Shown piece by piece: positions 11,926 through 19,859 of a stretch of 64,000 nt of DNA. This stretch comes from CAZYSK01 sp964649415. Its GTDB lineage: Bacteria > Chloroflexota > Anaerolineae > B4-G1. The notes beneath the pieces are model-generated. The model saw only the letters and a program-made list of their open reading frames with translations, did not search any database and was not told the DNA's origin. Positions within the stretch are counted from its first letter, which is position 1; each line of letters begins with the position of its first letter. Made by a program: the position numbers and the translations under genes. The stretch lies in NCBI GenBank assembly GCA_964649415.1, contig CAZYSK010000027.1, positions 5,650 through 69,649 of the forward strand. The letters are read 5' to 3'.

Positions 11926-12747
11926 TCATGTCCAAACGATAGCCCTCAACTCCTCGGGCTCAAGGTTCACGCGCAATCGCCAACGAGCGCGGTACGGCCC
12001 CTCGTCCGGCAGCGTCGGGTCGAGGGAATCGTAGCTGGGATTGACAAACGATTGCAGGGCGGTGGTGGTCTCCGGGCAGCCCAGGTCGTAGGTCTCCAAC
12101 AGGAAGCCGATCCGCTTCGCCGCCGCCTTGTGATCCAGACGCTGCACGTGGGCTACCAACCGCCCCTCGTCCAAGTCATCCTTGTGTAGCCAAAGCCCTT
12201 TGGCCAACTCTCCCAATCCACCGCACAGGTGAGGTTGAGTGGCGCAATCGAGGATCGTTTTCTCCAGATCACTGACCCACACCTGCTCCTGGTCGGTTAC
12301 CCAGATCGGTTCCCATCCCCAGAAGGAGCGCGCGCTGGCGTAGACGAAGCGGTAGTCCACGCCGGCGATCTTTCGGCTGGTTCGCTGCCGGGGCACGGTC
12401 ACGTACACCATATTGACCGGCTGGGTGGTCATCTGATGCAACTCCATGGCACTGTAGAAGGATATGTAGTAGGGAAGAGGATCAAGCACCTCACGGGCAA
12501 TCACGTATCGGTCGGCCATAGGGACGCTCTCTAGACCAGCCTCCAGAGGCACGATCAGGTATTTGCCCGGCACCAATCGCACCAGCCACCTCTTGCGCAC
12601 CAGTTGGCTGAGAAGCGTGGTCGTGGCCTGGTAGGATTTATCAATGATAGCCTGAGCGTCGGCGACGGAGAAGACAGTCTTTCCCTCAGCGCTGAGGCGC
12701 AGCAGGAGTTCCGCGCTGCCCGGGCCCAAGGTTTTATCTGTCTTCAT
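11926..12747 (-). CDS. AbiEi-type antitoxin (second module)
   Basis: 273 residues: an N-terminal winged helix (about 10-65, GKTVFSVADAQAIIDKSYQA onward, ending in a KYLIVPLEAG wing) and a C-terminal AbiEi domain (VSDLEKTILDCATQPHLCGG). Paralogous to the antitoxin at 6838 in layout (YIVPLEAG, PHL, R.RWRLRVN near the end). It starts at ATG 12747 behind AAAGGT, which is itself part of an inverted repeat. The toxin downstream has lost its core while this gene looks intact. Confidence 0.8.
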   Translation of the reverse strand: MKTDKTLGPGSAELLLRLSAEGKTVFSVADAQAIIDKSYQATTTLLSQLVRKRWLVRLVPGKYLIVPLEAGLESVPMADRYVIAREVLDPLPYYISFYSAMELHQMTTQPVNMVYVTVPRQRTSRKIAGVDYRFVYASARSFWGWEPIWVTDQEQVWVSDLEKTILDCATQPHLCGGLGELAKGLWLHKDDLDEGRLVAHVQRLDHKAAAKRIGFLLETYDLGCPETTTALQSFVNPSYDSLDPTLPDEGPYRARWRLRVNLEPEELRAIVWT

Positions 12748-12750
12748 GTG

Positions 12751-12811
12751 GATTACCTTTCATATCCGCTATCTCACGTAATTAACCAATTATACCATAT
12801 AAAAGGTAATC
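12751..12811. promoter_or_regulatory. AbiEi operator: perfect 10-bp inverted repeat around a promoter
   Basis: GATTACCTTT (12751-12760) and AAAGGTAATC (12802-12811) are exact complements flanking an AT-rich stretch with TATAAT on the minus strand (GGTATAATTGG). One arm overlaps the ribosome-binding site of the antitoxin gene. This is the layout expected for AbiEi autorepression. Confidence 0.6.
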
Positions 12812-12852
12812 AAGCTACGGGCCGCGAGAAGAACTGAGGCCTGGTCCCGCCC

Positions 12853-12935
12853 TGGCGGGAGCCAACCTCGCGCACGTTTTCGATGAAGCCGGCGGAGATC
12901 AAGCCGCCGGGGGTAGTGATTTGAGCGAGGGTCTC
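12853..12935 (-). pseudogene. Methyltransferase 5' tag, copy 4
   Basis: Minus-strand translation gives LAQITTPGGLISAGFIENVR then EVGSRQGG, in frame and nearly identical to the methyltransferase N-terminus. It lies immediately upstream of the second AbiE module's operator. Confidence 0.6.
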
Positions 12936-13006
12936 CAAGGGGGCCATTCGGCGTAACCCTCACGATACTAGGGGCGCGGAAACCGCACCCGCTGGACGGG
13001 CTCTGG

Positions 13007-13035
13007 TTGTCTAAACGGGCCACGTCGGGTATAGT
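13007..13035 (+). promoter_or_regulatory. Strong promoter of the orphan Phd antitoxin
   Basis: TTGTCT (13007-13012), a 17-base spacer and TATAGT (13030-13035) precede the Phd-like gene at 13065 by about 30 bases. Confidence 0.6.
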
Positions 13036-13064
13036 ACAGATGACACAGGATTCATCGTTACAGG

Positions 13065-13388
13065 ATGTGCAAGATGCGTACCAAGATTATGCCCATCAGC
13101 GACCTGCGTCGCCAGGCCAGCCGGATCCTGGAGATCCTCCAGGAAGAGGGTGACGACGTTTACATCACCCACCATGGTCGCCCCGTGGCCGTGATGGTCG
13201 ATTACGAGCGCTACGAAGACCTGCTGGCGCACGTGGCGGAGTTGACCCATCGTCTGCGAGAGAAAGCAAGAGTGGCCGAGCCCATCGCAGATCACACCGC
13301 GCACCTGGCCGGCCTGCACCGCGAGGTGTGGGACGGCATCGACACCGACGCTTACCTCCGAGAAGAGCGGGACGCGTGGGAAGACTAA
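13065..13388 (+). CDS. Phd/YefM-family antitoxin without an adjacent toxin
   Basis: Phd/YefM fold: MPISDLRRQASRILEILQEE, then VYITHHGRPVAVMVDYERYE, is the canonical DNA-binding N-terminus. A helical C-terminal tail would wrap a toxin. ATG 13065 or 13074 are both possible. No toxin frame follows; the next gene (VapC) is convergent on the other strand with its own antitoxin. It may neutralise a toxin elsewhere or be a solitary regulator. Confidence 0.75.
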   Translation: MCKMRTKIMPISDLRRQASRILEILQEEGDDVYITHHGRPVAVMVDYERYEDLLAHVAELTHRLREKARVAEPIADHTAHLAGLHREVWDGIDTDAYLREERDAWED

Positions 13389-13420
13389 CGGAACAGCTGA
13401 ATAGCGCGAGTCGCTGTGCC

Positions 13421-13849
13421 TCATCCCTCCACCACATGCACCCAGGGTAGATCGTCCTGCACCGCCCGACCCAGTCGGCGGTCGGCGGTCCAGAACTCGC
13501 CGCCCAACACATCCGCCAGCGCCAGGTAGTGGGCATCGTAGGCCGCCGGAAGCGAGAATCGCTCGGCTAGATCCAATGCCCGCCCGTGCAGCTCCCGGTC
13601 GCCGTAGAGACGAATAGGCAAAGCGAGTGCTGCTTTGAGCGCCAGCCGCACTGCGGACGTACTCATCATCCCGGCCTGCTGGTAGCGATAGAGGGCGTTG
13701 CTGACCTCGTAGCAAAGCAGAGTGGGAGCAGCGATTTGCCGATGGTCGGCATCCCACTGTTCCCACGTCTGCCGGACCGCCTCATCCTTTGGGTCGGCGA
13801 CCAGGCGGATGACCAGGTTGGCGTCAACGCAGAGCGACGAGTCGCTCAT
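13421..13849 (-). CDS. vapC: VapC-like PIN-domain ribonuclease toxin
   Basis: 142-aa PIN domain with acidic residues at the expected places: CVDANLVIRL (first Asp), LCYEVSNALYR (Glu), AAYDAHYLALAD (Asp) and FWTADRRL. Such toxins cleave RNA. Its start overlaps the end of the Phd-type antitoxin gene by 26 bases, so they form a coupled pair. It appears intact, unlike the PIN remnant at 11130. Confidence 0.85.
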   Translation of the reverse strand: MSDSSLCVDANLVIRLVADPKDEAVRQTWEQWDADHRQIAAPTLLCYEVSNALYRYQQAGMMSTSAVRLALKAALALPIRLYGDRELHGRALDLAERFSLPAAYDAHYLALADVLGGEFWTADRRLGRAVQDDLPWVHVVEG

Positions 13850-14129
13850 CTCGCTCCCTCCGCACCTCTCTCAGCACGTCCTCGGGCGGCGCCAGATCAC
13901 GTTCACCCAGGTCAGCTCGAACCTGCTCCCGTGCCTGGCGCACGAGATCCCGCCAATCCTCCCGCTCCTCACAAGCCGCCAACAACTGCTCGTATTTTTC
14001 CAGGGAGATCACGACCACGTGAGGCTTGCCGCTGTGCTCGACGATGACCGGCTCCTGGTGCTCCACCACGTGCCGCATCAGCTCGCCGAAGTGGATGCGG
14101 GCATCGGTAGCGCTCATTGTGCGCTGCAT
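13824..14129 (-). CDS. Phd/YefM-type antitoxin of the VapC pair
   Basis: 101 aa: SATDARIHFGELMRHVVEHQ and VIVEHSGKPHVVVISLEKYE are the Phd/YefM DNA-binding fold, followed by a charged helical tail. It starts at ATG 14129 behind GGGGAGG. The promoter (14173-14200) and an AT-rich stretch with palindrome AATCGATT lie just upstream, consistent with autoregulation. Confidence 0.8.
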   Translation of the reverse strand: MQRTMSATDARIHFGELMRHVVEHQEPVIVEHSGKPHVVVISLEKYEQLLAACEEREDWRDLVRQAREQVRADLGERDLAPPEDVLREVRRERDERLVALR

Positions 14130-14172
14130 GTTCCACCTCCCCTGTTATTCAATCAATCGATTAATCAATGTG

Positions 14173-14200
14173 ATTATAGTCCTTCTGCCACGAAAGTCAA
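14173..14200 (-). promoter_or_regulatory. Promoter of the Phd/VapC pair
   Basis: On the minus strand, TTGACT (14195-14200), 16 bases and TATAAT (14173-14178). The region between it and the gene has an AATCGATT palindrome that could be the operator. Confidence 0.6.
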
Positions 14201-14226
14201 GCAGATCAGAATCACCGAGAATCACG

Positions 14227-14330
14227 TAGCCACATCGGCAGTTTCTGCACAAACGCCCTCCGTTTTCGAGGTGCACCGCTCACACGCGTGGCGCTCCGCC
14301 ATGCAAGTTCAACGCGGTAGGCATCGGCCG
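14227..14330 (-). pseudogene. Degraded copy of the zinc-ribbon protein C-terminal segment
   Basis: Minus-strand translation gives RVELAWRSATRVSGAPRKRR then AFVQKLPMWLRDSR, matching RAELARRSARRV..RTRKR..FVQRPLMWLHR from the frame at 329-826. The DNA similarity to 412-515 is obvious by eye over about 95 bases. Both copies have the same orientation and bracket the defence/TA island. Confidence 0.6.
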
Positions 14331-14449
14331 AGCTGGTGCTCGGCGTTCCCAGAGTATGGCGATTTGCGTCGCCGGGCACTGTGTGCTAGGATAGCCCCGC
14401 GCACGGGCGCAAAGACACTCTCACCCCCATCGTACAAAGGAGCAGAGCC

Positions 14450-15322
14450 ATGAAGCTCGCTTTCACCACGCTGGGATGCCCGGAATGGACACTGCGGCAG
14501 ATCGTCGAGAACGCGGCCCGGATGGGCTACGACGCCGTTGACTTCCGGGGCCTGTTGGAAGACGTGGACATCACCGCCCGGCCCGAGTTCACCACGGGGC
14601 TGGAGGAGACCCGGCGCATGTTCGCCGACCACGGCGTGGCCATATCGTGCCTGTCCACCTCGGCGCGCTACGCCGTGGTGGACGCACGCGAGAGGGAGAA
14701 GCACTTCGACGAGACGCGGCGCTACATGGCGCTCGCCGCCCGGCTCGGTGCCGGCATTCTGCGCGTGTTCGGCGGGCGCGTGCCCGAGGGATACACGGTG
14801 GAGGCTGTCACGCCCGTCCTCGTCGAGAACCTGAGGCAGATGGGCGACGAGGCCGAGCAATTCGACGTCACGCTGGCGCTGGAGACACACGACGATTGGA
14901 CCGACTCGGCGACCCTCGCCCGCGTGATGGCCGAGACGGACCACCCTCGCGTAGGCGTGCTGTGGGACCTGCACCACCCATTCCGGACGAACGGGGAGGC
15001 CCCGGAGGCCAGCTACGCCAACCTGGCCCCCTACGTCGTCAACACCCACGTCAAGGATTCGGTCCCCGGACGGGCGAACAGCTTCCCCAGCGACTACCGG
15101 CTGGAGTACAGCTACGTCTTGGTCGGTCAGGGGGACGTGCCTTTGAGGCAGATGCTGGACTTGTTGGCCCAGGGCGGCTACGACGGCTACGCCACGCTGG
15201 AGTGGGAGAAGCGCTGGCTCCCCCACCTGCCGGAACCGGAATTGGTGTTCCCGGAGTACGTGCGCCAGATGCGCGAGTGGTTCCGACGGACGTCTGCGTC
15301 CGCCGGACATCTGCGTCCGTAG
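14450..15322 (+). CDS. Sugar phosphate isomerase/epimerase (TIM barrel)
   Basis: 290-aa xylose-isomerase-like TIM barrel. Likely metal ligands sit at the strand ends: LALETHDDW (Glu), LWDLHHPF (Asp), NTHVKD (His) and TLEWEK (Glu). Such proteins isomerise or epimerise keto-sugars or inositol derivatives; the substrate cannot be told. ATG 14450 follows AGGAG. The last residues (RRTSASAGHLRP) are encoded by a GGACG-type palindromic repeat that supplies the stop codon. It is followed 43 bases later by a second, divergent isomerase, suggesting one carbohydrate pathway. Confidence 0.8.
   Translation: MKLAFTTLGCPEWTLRQIVENAARMGYDAVDFRGLLEDVDITARPEFTTGLEETRRMFADHGVAISCLSTSARYAVVDAREREKHFDETRRYMALAARLGAGILRVFGGRVPEGYTVEAVTPVLVENLRQMGDEAEQFDVTLALETHDDWTDSATLARVMAETDHPRVGVLWDLHHPFRTNGEAPEASYANLAPYVVNTHVKDSVPGRANSFPSDYRLEYSYVLVGQGDVPLRQMLDLLAQGGYDGYATLEWEKRWLPHLPEPELVFPEYVRQMREWFRRTSASAGHLRP
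15286..15320. repeat. Palindromic element, family I (GGACGTCTGCGTCC type)
   Basis: Two short inverted repeats (ACGGACGTCTGCGTCCG and CGGACATCTGCGTCCGT) at the 3' end of the isomerase gene encode its last residues. Confidence 0.65.
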
Positions 15323-15365
15323 GGACTGACCCGGACCACCGCGCCTCGATCAACGGAGGGATACC

Positions 15366-16223
15366 ATGTTCAGGAGTCTAGGGACAGGCGCTCTCGGCAT
15401 ACGCGCCTCATTGGCAGAAAGCCTGGAACTGGCGAAGGCGGCGGGCTTTCAGGGGGTCAGTATCCGCATGCCCGAGGTGTCCGCGCTGGCGGCGGAGAAG
15501 TCGGCGGACCACGTGAAGGGTCTGTTCGAGGACGCAGGGCTGCAGATGGGGAACTGGGGCCTGCCGACCAAGTGGCAGGCGAGCGAGGATGAGTTCGAGC
15601 AGGAACTGGAGAGGCTGCGGGGCTTCGCAGCGCTGGGCCAGGCATTGGGTTGTGTGCGGGTGGACACCTGGATCCTGCCGTTCTCCGAGGACAGGCCCTT
15701 CGACGAGAACTTCGCCTTCCACGTCCGCAGGTTCCGGCCCATCGCGGAGATCCTGAACGAGCACGGGTGTCGCCTGGGGCTGGAATTCATCGGCCCCAAG
15801 ACCATGCGCGCCGGGAAGCAGCACGCGTTCATCTCCACGATGGCGGGCATGCTCGACCTGTGCGACGCGATAGGCACGGGGAACGTGGGACTGCTGCTGG
15901 ACGCCTTTCACTGGTACACGTCTCACGGCACCATAGCCGAGCTCCAGGGGCTGACGGCGGATCAGGTCGTGACCGTCCACATCAACGACGCGCCGGCGGG
16001 CGTGCCGGTGGACGAGCAGATCGACAAGGTGCGCTGCCTGCCCGGCGAGACGGGCGTCATCGACCTGGTGGGCTTCCTGGAATCCCTGGACGGGATCGGC
16101 TATCGGGGGCCGGTCATGCCGGAGCCGTTCAGCGACATGCTCAAGGGCATGCGGCCGCTTGAGGCGGCGCAAACCACGGGCAGGTACTTGCTCGAAGTCT
16201 GGAGGGCGGCCGGGCTGCGCTAG
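15366..16223 (+). CDS. Sugar phosphate isomerase/epimerase (second paralogue)
   Basis: 285-aa TIM barrel of the same superfamily. Putative ligands: LGLEFIGP (Glu), LLDAFHWY (Asp), VTVHINDAP (His) and VMPEPF (Glu). RCLPGETGVIDL is typical of the inosose-dehydratase/IolE-like branch. ATG 15366 lies behind GGAGG. It is only distantly similar to the neighbour at 14450, so the two probably catalyse successive steps. Confidence 0.8.
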   Translation: MFRSLGTGALGIRASLAESLELAKAAGFQGVSIRMPEVSALAAEKSADHVKGLFEDAGLQMGNWGLPTKWQASEDEFEQELERLRGFAALGQALGCVRVDTWILPFSEDRPFDENFAFHVRRFRPIAEILNEHGCRLGLEFIGPKTMRAGKQHAFISTMAGMLDLCDAIGTGNVGLLLDAFHWYTSHGTIAELQGLTADQVVTVHINDAPAGVPVDEQIDKVRCLPGETGVIDLVGFLESLDGIGYRGPVMPEPFSDMLKGMRPLEAAQTTGRYLLEVWRAAGLR

Positions 16224-16255
16224 AACCAGCATCGTACTCCGGCGGGCCTGCGAGA

Positions 16256-16289
16256 AGACCCTAAAGGTTTCAGAAAACCTTTAGGGTCT
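16256..16289. repeat. Palindromic element, family E (CCTAAAGGT arms)
   Basis: AGACCCTAAAGG and its complement around TTTCAGAAAA form a near-perfect hairpin. It lies between convergent genes, supplies the TAA stop of the 16281 gene and may terminate both transcripts. A degenerate relative is at the fusion junction 24573-24600. Confidence 0.8.
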
Positions 16290-16904
16290 GAACGGAGACG
16301 CCAGGCAGATACGCAGCAAACCGGCGTGGACGCGTCGTTGCTCCACGATCTCCAGGCCGCAGCGCGCCAGCAGGGCCTCGAAATCGCTCCTGGCGAACTC
16401 CGGGAAGTACGGGGACTCGTACAGCGAGGCGGCGGCGATGTACAGCGTCCGCAAGACCCGGTTCGCGGGCGGGTGGTATTCGGTGACGACGACCCTGCCC
16501 CGCGTCACCCGGGCCATCTCCCGCAGGACCTGTTCCCGCACATCGGGCGGCATGTCGTGCAATGCAAACGAGACGGAACTGACGTCGAACGCGTCGTCGG
16601 CGAAATCCATCCCGGTGGCATCCATCTGCAGGAAGCGGATCTTGCCCTGCCGGTCCTTCTCCCGGGCCACGGCTAACATCCCCCCGGAGAGGTCAATGCC
16701 CGTCACGTCATCGCACCACCGCGAGAACTCCAAGGCCACGTCTCCGGTGCCGGTGCACACATCCAGCACCCGGTCGCCCGGCCGCACCCCGCATATCTGG
16801 ACGGTCTGCCTCCGTACCTCGCGAAGCCGAAAGACGGAGATGAAGCGATCGTAGCACCTGGCCCAACGATCGTAGGAACTGCTCGTCTCGGACCCGGATT
16901 CCAC
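16281..16904 (-). CDS. Class I SAM-dependent methyltransferase (UbiE-like)
   Basis: 207 aa from GTG 16904 (GGAGGG nine bases upstream). SAM-binding motif VLDVCTGTGDVALEF, acidic loop VTGIDLSGGML and the post-motif FADDAFDVSSVSFALHDM are those of small-molecule methyltransferases near UbiE/COQ5. The substrate is unknown. It begins 16 bases after the membrane methyltransferase gene at 16921, so the two are probably co-transcribed and may act on related lipid or quinone substrates. Confidence 0.8.
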   Translation of the reverse strand: MESGSETSSSYDRWARCYDRFISVFRLREVRRQTVQICGVRPGDRVLDVCTGTGDVALEFSRWCDDVTGIDLSGGMLAVAREKDRQGKIRFLQMDATGMDFADDAFDVSSVSFALHDMPPDVREQVLREMARVTRGRVVVTEYHPPANRVLRTLYIAAASLYESPYFPEFARSDFEALLARCGLEIVEQRRVHAGLLRICLASPFRP

Positions 16905-16920
16905 CTTGCGCCCTCCCCCC

Positions 16921-17538
16921 TCACTCACCCGAACGCCGGCGGAGGGACAGCCTGGGGCCGTAGCGCCCGGTCCGCCGGCAGTACGCGGCATAAGCATCAC
17001 CGTGCGCCTGGCGCAGGTAAGCCTCCTCGATGCGGATCTTCCACTCGTAGCCGAGCACGTTCATGATCAGAGCAGCCAGCGCCAGCCAACTCGGGGCCAG
17101 GAGCAACACGCCCAAAGCCAGCAGATCCACCGACAGCGCCAGCGGGTTGCGCGTGAAGCAGTAGATGCCGTGCGTGACCAGCGGCTGCTTGCTCTCCGGC
17201 AGCGCGACCCGGAATGAGCGTCCCAGCGAGACCTCTCCCCAGATGATGCACACCCCTGCGAGCAGGATCGCCACGACGCCCAAGCCCTGCGCGACCGGAT
17301 GGCCGAGGCACGCGATACGCCCGAACCAGTCCACACTCCGGGCGTCGCAGCAATAGGCGATGGCGGGCACCAATAAGAGCAGGCTCGCCACTCCATTGAG
17401 CAACGCCGCCGGGAAATGCCCCCTCGCGTGCCCCCTGGGGTTTGCGCCAGCGCCCCGCCTCACCGCCATCATAATGGCGGCGAAGGCCCCTAGGTAGACA
17501 AGCAAAGCCACCGCCAACGCGATCTGCGTCCAGTGCAT
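16921..17538 (-). CDS. Isoprenylcysteine/phospholipid methyltransferase-like membrane protein
   Basis: 205 aa with about five hydrophobic helices. The C-terminal region GIYCFTRNPLALSVDLLAL then EEAYLRQAHGDAYAAYCRR is the ICMT/PEMT signature, with RNP and a conserved Glu binding SAM at the membrane surface. Likely methylates a lipid or prenylated compound. It starts at ATG 17538 and is followed closely by the soluble methyltransferase. Confidence 0.75.
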   Translation of the reverse strand: MHWTQIALAVALLVYLGAFAAIMMAVRRGAGANPRGHARGHFPAALLNGVASLLLLVPAIAYCCDARSVDWFGRIACLGHPVAQGLGVVAILLAGVCIIWGEVSLGRSFRVALPESKQPLVTHGIYCFTRNPLALSVDLLALGVLLLAPSWLALAALIMNVLGYEWKIRIEEAYLRQAHGDAYAAYCRRTGRYGPRLSLRRRSGE

Positions 17539-17562
17539 CCTATCGGCTCCTCACTGCCTCAC

Positions 17563-18894
17563 TTATTGGCTCGCTGCGTGGGAACGGGGGGAATGGGTGG
17601 AGGAGAGCTGGCGCACCTTCCCCTGCGCCTGTCCCATCTGCCGGCGCAGGCGCTCCCGCCCCGCGCCGGTGACGCTCAACTGCCCGTCCCCCGCCAACCA
17701 GCCGCGCTCGAGCAGTTCGGCCAGGGTCCGCTCGGTCATCTCGCCGGCCTCCAGTTGCTGTCCCAGCCCCAGCTCGCGCAGCGCCGGATTGCCGCTGAAG
17801 TCCAGGGCCTGGCGCGCCCGCGCGACCAACTCGGCGCGCGTCAGCACCCCCTGTTTCTCGACCAGGTAGAGCATCCAGTCGCCCAACTGGGCCTGCCGGA
17901 ACTGCTCGTAGCGCTCAGCGAGCCCCGCCTTGTAGCGCGAGAGATCCACCTCCTCATCGCCCAGGGAGCGCACGGTCTCAATGGCCAGCTCAACCGCGCT
18001 CTGGAGGATCAGGCCGGCCACGGCCAGCCCCACCAGCGTATCCAGCAGAGGGAAGCGAAGCAACGCGGCCACCAACCCGGCCGTGACACTCACCGCGACG
18101 ATGACGTGGTTGCGCGAGTCCACCGACTGGGTGATGAGGGCCACGCTGCCGCTGCGCAGCCCCACAGTGCGCTGGTAGAGCCACAGCATCCCACACACGA
18201 GCGCCGAGATGATGGCGGCTGCGAAGGTGAACCAGTCCACCACCGGATCAACGGGGACAAAGAGGCGGCGCACGGCCTGGTAGCACGTCAGGCCGCCCGT
18301 GCCGAGCATGAACAGCACGAGCACGACGTTGACGGCGCGCTCCTTGTCGAAGCGGAGTCCGGCGTAGACCAGCAGGCTCGAAAGACCGTCGAGGAGCGTA
18401 TCCGTCGCGTCGTTGATCAAGCCCACGCTGCCTGAGAGGAGCCCCGCCGGCAGCTTCAGCGCCGCCAGGCCCAGGTGCACGAGTAGCCCGACCTGCGAGA
18501 CGGTCTGCGGATGCAGCAGCTTCCGGGCCTTTCCCCCAAAGCTGCGCAAGCCAGCCAGCCGCTCATCCGCCTCCTCGCAGCCCAGAGGAGTGAGCGCGTA
18601 GCGTTCGCCCTGGCGCACCACCCAGCCCATCTCCATCATCTTGTCCAGGTCCCGCGCCATCGGAATGGCGCCTTCGTCGGGATGACGGTGCGCCATACTG
18701 CCTGCGTGGTCGGGTTCGTGCGAATGCACTCCAAAGAAGCCGAAACGCCGGAAGACGGCTATGACCTGATCCTGGAGTTCGGGCAGCGTCAAGGGAGCAT
18801 CCCGCAGACACATGGCGATGATGTCGGTGTGGTCGTGCTCCTCGCGCCGCCGGCGCGCTGAGTCGATGCGATGTTTGCTTCTGGGTCCCAGCAT
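17563..18894 (-). CDS. Cation diffusion facilitator flanked by winged-helix-like domains
   Basis: 443 aa from ATG 18894 (AGGAGG upstream). The centre (about 125-330) is a CDF transporter with several transmembrane helices and two metal-site helices (INDATDTLLDGLS and QSVDSRNHVIV). The N-terminal 110 residues look like a PadR/MarR-like winged helix (LPELQDQVIAVFRRFGFFGV; GWVVRQGERYALTPLG) with a His-rich loop (HSHEPDHAGSMAHRH). The C-terminal part (KQGVLTRAELVARARQALD; GDGQLSVTGAGRERLRRQM) is also winged-helix-like. That architecture is unusual; it may let metal or partner binding control transport. Confidence 0.7.
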   Translation of the reverse strand: MLGPRSKHRIDSARRRREEHDHTDIIAMCLRDAPLTLPELQDQVIAVFRRFGFFGVHSHEPDHAGSMAHRHPDEGAIPMARDLDKMMEMGWVVRQGERYALTPLGCEEADERLAGLRSFGGKARKLLHPQTVSQVGLLVHLGLAALKLPAGLLSGSVGLINDATDTLLDGLSSLLVYAGLRFDKERAVNVVLVLFMLGTGGLTCYQAVRRLFVPVDPVVDWFTFAAAIISALVCGMLWLYQRTVGLRSGSVALITQSVDSRNHVIVAVSVTAGLVAALLRFPLLDTLVGLAVAGLILQSAVELAIETVRSLGDEEVDLSRYKAGLAERYEQFRQAQLGDWMLYLVEKQGVLTRAELVARARQALDFSGNPALRELGLGQQLEAGEMTERTLAELLERGWLAGDGQLSVTGAGRERLRRQMGQAQGKVRQLSSTHSPRSHAASQ

Positions 18895-18968
18895 TGAAGA
18901 GCCTCCTATGGCGAGTGGTTCCGAACAGGCATTATAGGCCATGGATGGCATTCGTCAAATGACGCCCC

Positions 18969-18992
18969 GGACCGCCGGCATCCTGCCGGCAT
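18969..18992. repeat. Dispersed repeat, family K (GCCGGCATCCTGCCGGC)
   Basis: Near-identical copies of about 22 bases occur here, at 34413-34437 and, inverted, at 56237-56260, all between genes. Each is an imperfect palindrome (GCCGGC..GCCGGC). Confidence 0.75.
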
Positions 18993-18999
18993 GACTCCG

Positions 19000-19758
19000 C
19001 TAGATCCAGTAGCCACTGACGCGCAGGCCCGTGCGCCGCTCTACCTCCCCAGCGATACGCTTCAGCACGTAAGGCGGGACCCGCTCAACCCCGGCATCGG
19101 GCACCGGGTAGTCGGTGCTGTAGATCTGCACCCGGGCCGGGCCGACCTCGGCCAGGGCGCTCACCCAGGCGTCGAACGCCTCACCTCTGACGTTGCTCAC
19201 CCGGCCATCGATGAGCACGCTCTGGACGATCAGGCCGGGAACCCCGGCCAGACTCTCGACAATGCGCGCCAATTCCACCCCCGGCGCGGGGCGGTTGATG
19301 CGGGCCAGCGTCCGTGGGTCCCCGGCGTCGAGTTTCAAGATCGGCGCGTCGAAGAACGGGAGTGCCTCGCGGATGCGCGGCAGACAGGCGGTCGTGGCGT
19401 TGGAGAAGAGCGCCAGCCTCACGCCGGGGTTGAGCTCGTCGCGCAGGCGGCGGACGGCCTCCGCGATGGCCGGGAAGGCCGTGTGCAGGGTCGGTTCCCC
19501 GTTGCCGGAGAAGGTGACGTAGTCCAGGCCCGGGTATCGTCTCAGGGCCGCCTCCACCGCCCGGAGCACCTGCCTCTTCCACGGGAAGTCCCTGGGCGGC
19601 GGACGAAGCGTACACATCTCGGTGTGGCCATAGTGGCAGTAGACGCAGTCGAAGGAGCACACCTTGTAGCCGGTGGGCAGCAGGTTGACGCCCAGCGAGA
19701 GGCCCAGGCGACGGGAGAAGAGCGGGCCGTAGGTGATGCCGGTTTCGAGAGGAAGCAT
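19000..19758 (-). CDS. Radical SAM protein (COG0731-like)
   Basis: 252 aa. The iron-sulphur motif is CSFDCVYC followed by HYGHTEMC, with the glycine-rich FSGNGEPTLH typical of the subgroup. LFSNATTACL and LKLDAGDP are further conserved strands. Members are annotated as wyosine-type or uncharacterised radical SAM enzymes; the reaction here is unknown. The gene stands alone between family I repeats upstream and a family K repeat downstream. Confidence 0.8.
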   Translation of the reverse strand: MLPLETGITYGPLFSRRLGLSLGVNLLPTGYKVCSFDCVYCHYGHTEMCTLRPPPRDFPWKRQVLRAVEAALRRYPGLDYVTFSGNGEPTLHTAFPAIAEAVRRLRDELNPGVRLALFSNATTACLPRIREALPFFDAPILKLDAGDPRTLARINRPAPGVELARIVESLAGVPGLIVQSVLIDGRVSNVRGEAFDAWVSALAEVGPARVQIYSTDYPVPDAGVERVPPYVLKRIAGEVERRTGLRVSGYWI

Positions 19759-19770
19759 ATTTCACCTGAA

Positions 19771-19855
19771 CTCCGCGTCCGCGGACTCTACGTCCGCGGA
19801 CACTGTGTCCGCCGCGACCAGGCAAACGTGGATTGTGAACGGCTTGCTCCAATCC
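19771..19855. repeat. Cluster of family I and family C palindromes
   Basis: Repeated GTCCGCGGAC inverted repeats (19771-19815), then GGATTG..CAATCC (19833-19855), fill the gap between the alcohol dehydrogenase and radical SAM genes. Confidence 0.6.
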
Positions 19856-19859
19856 GCGC

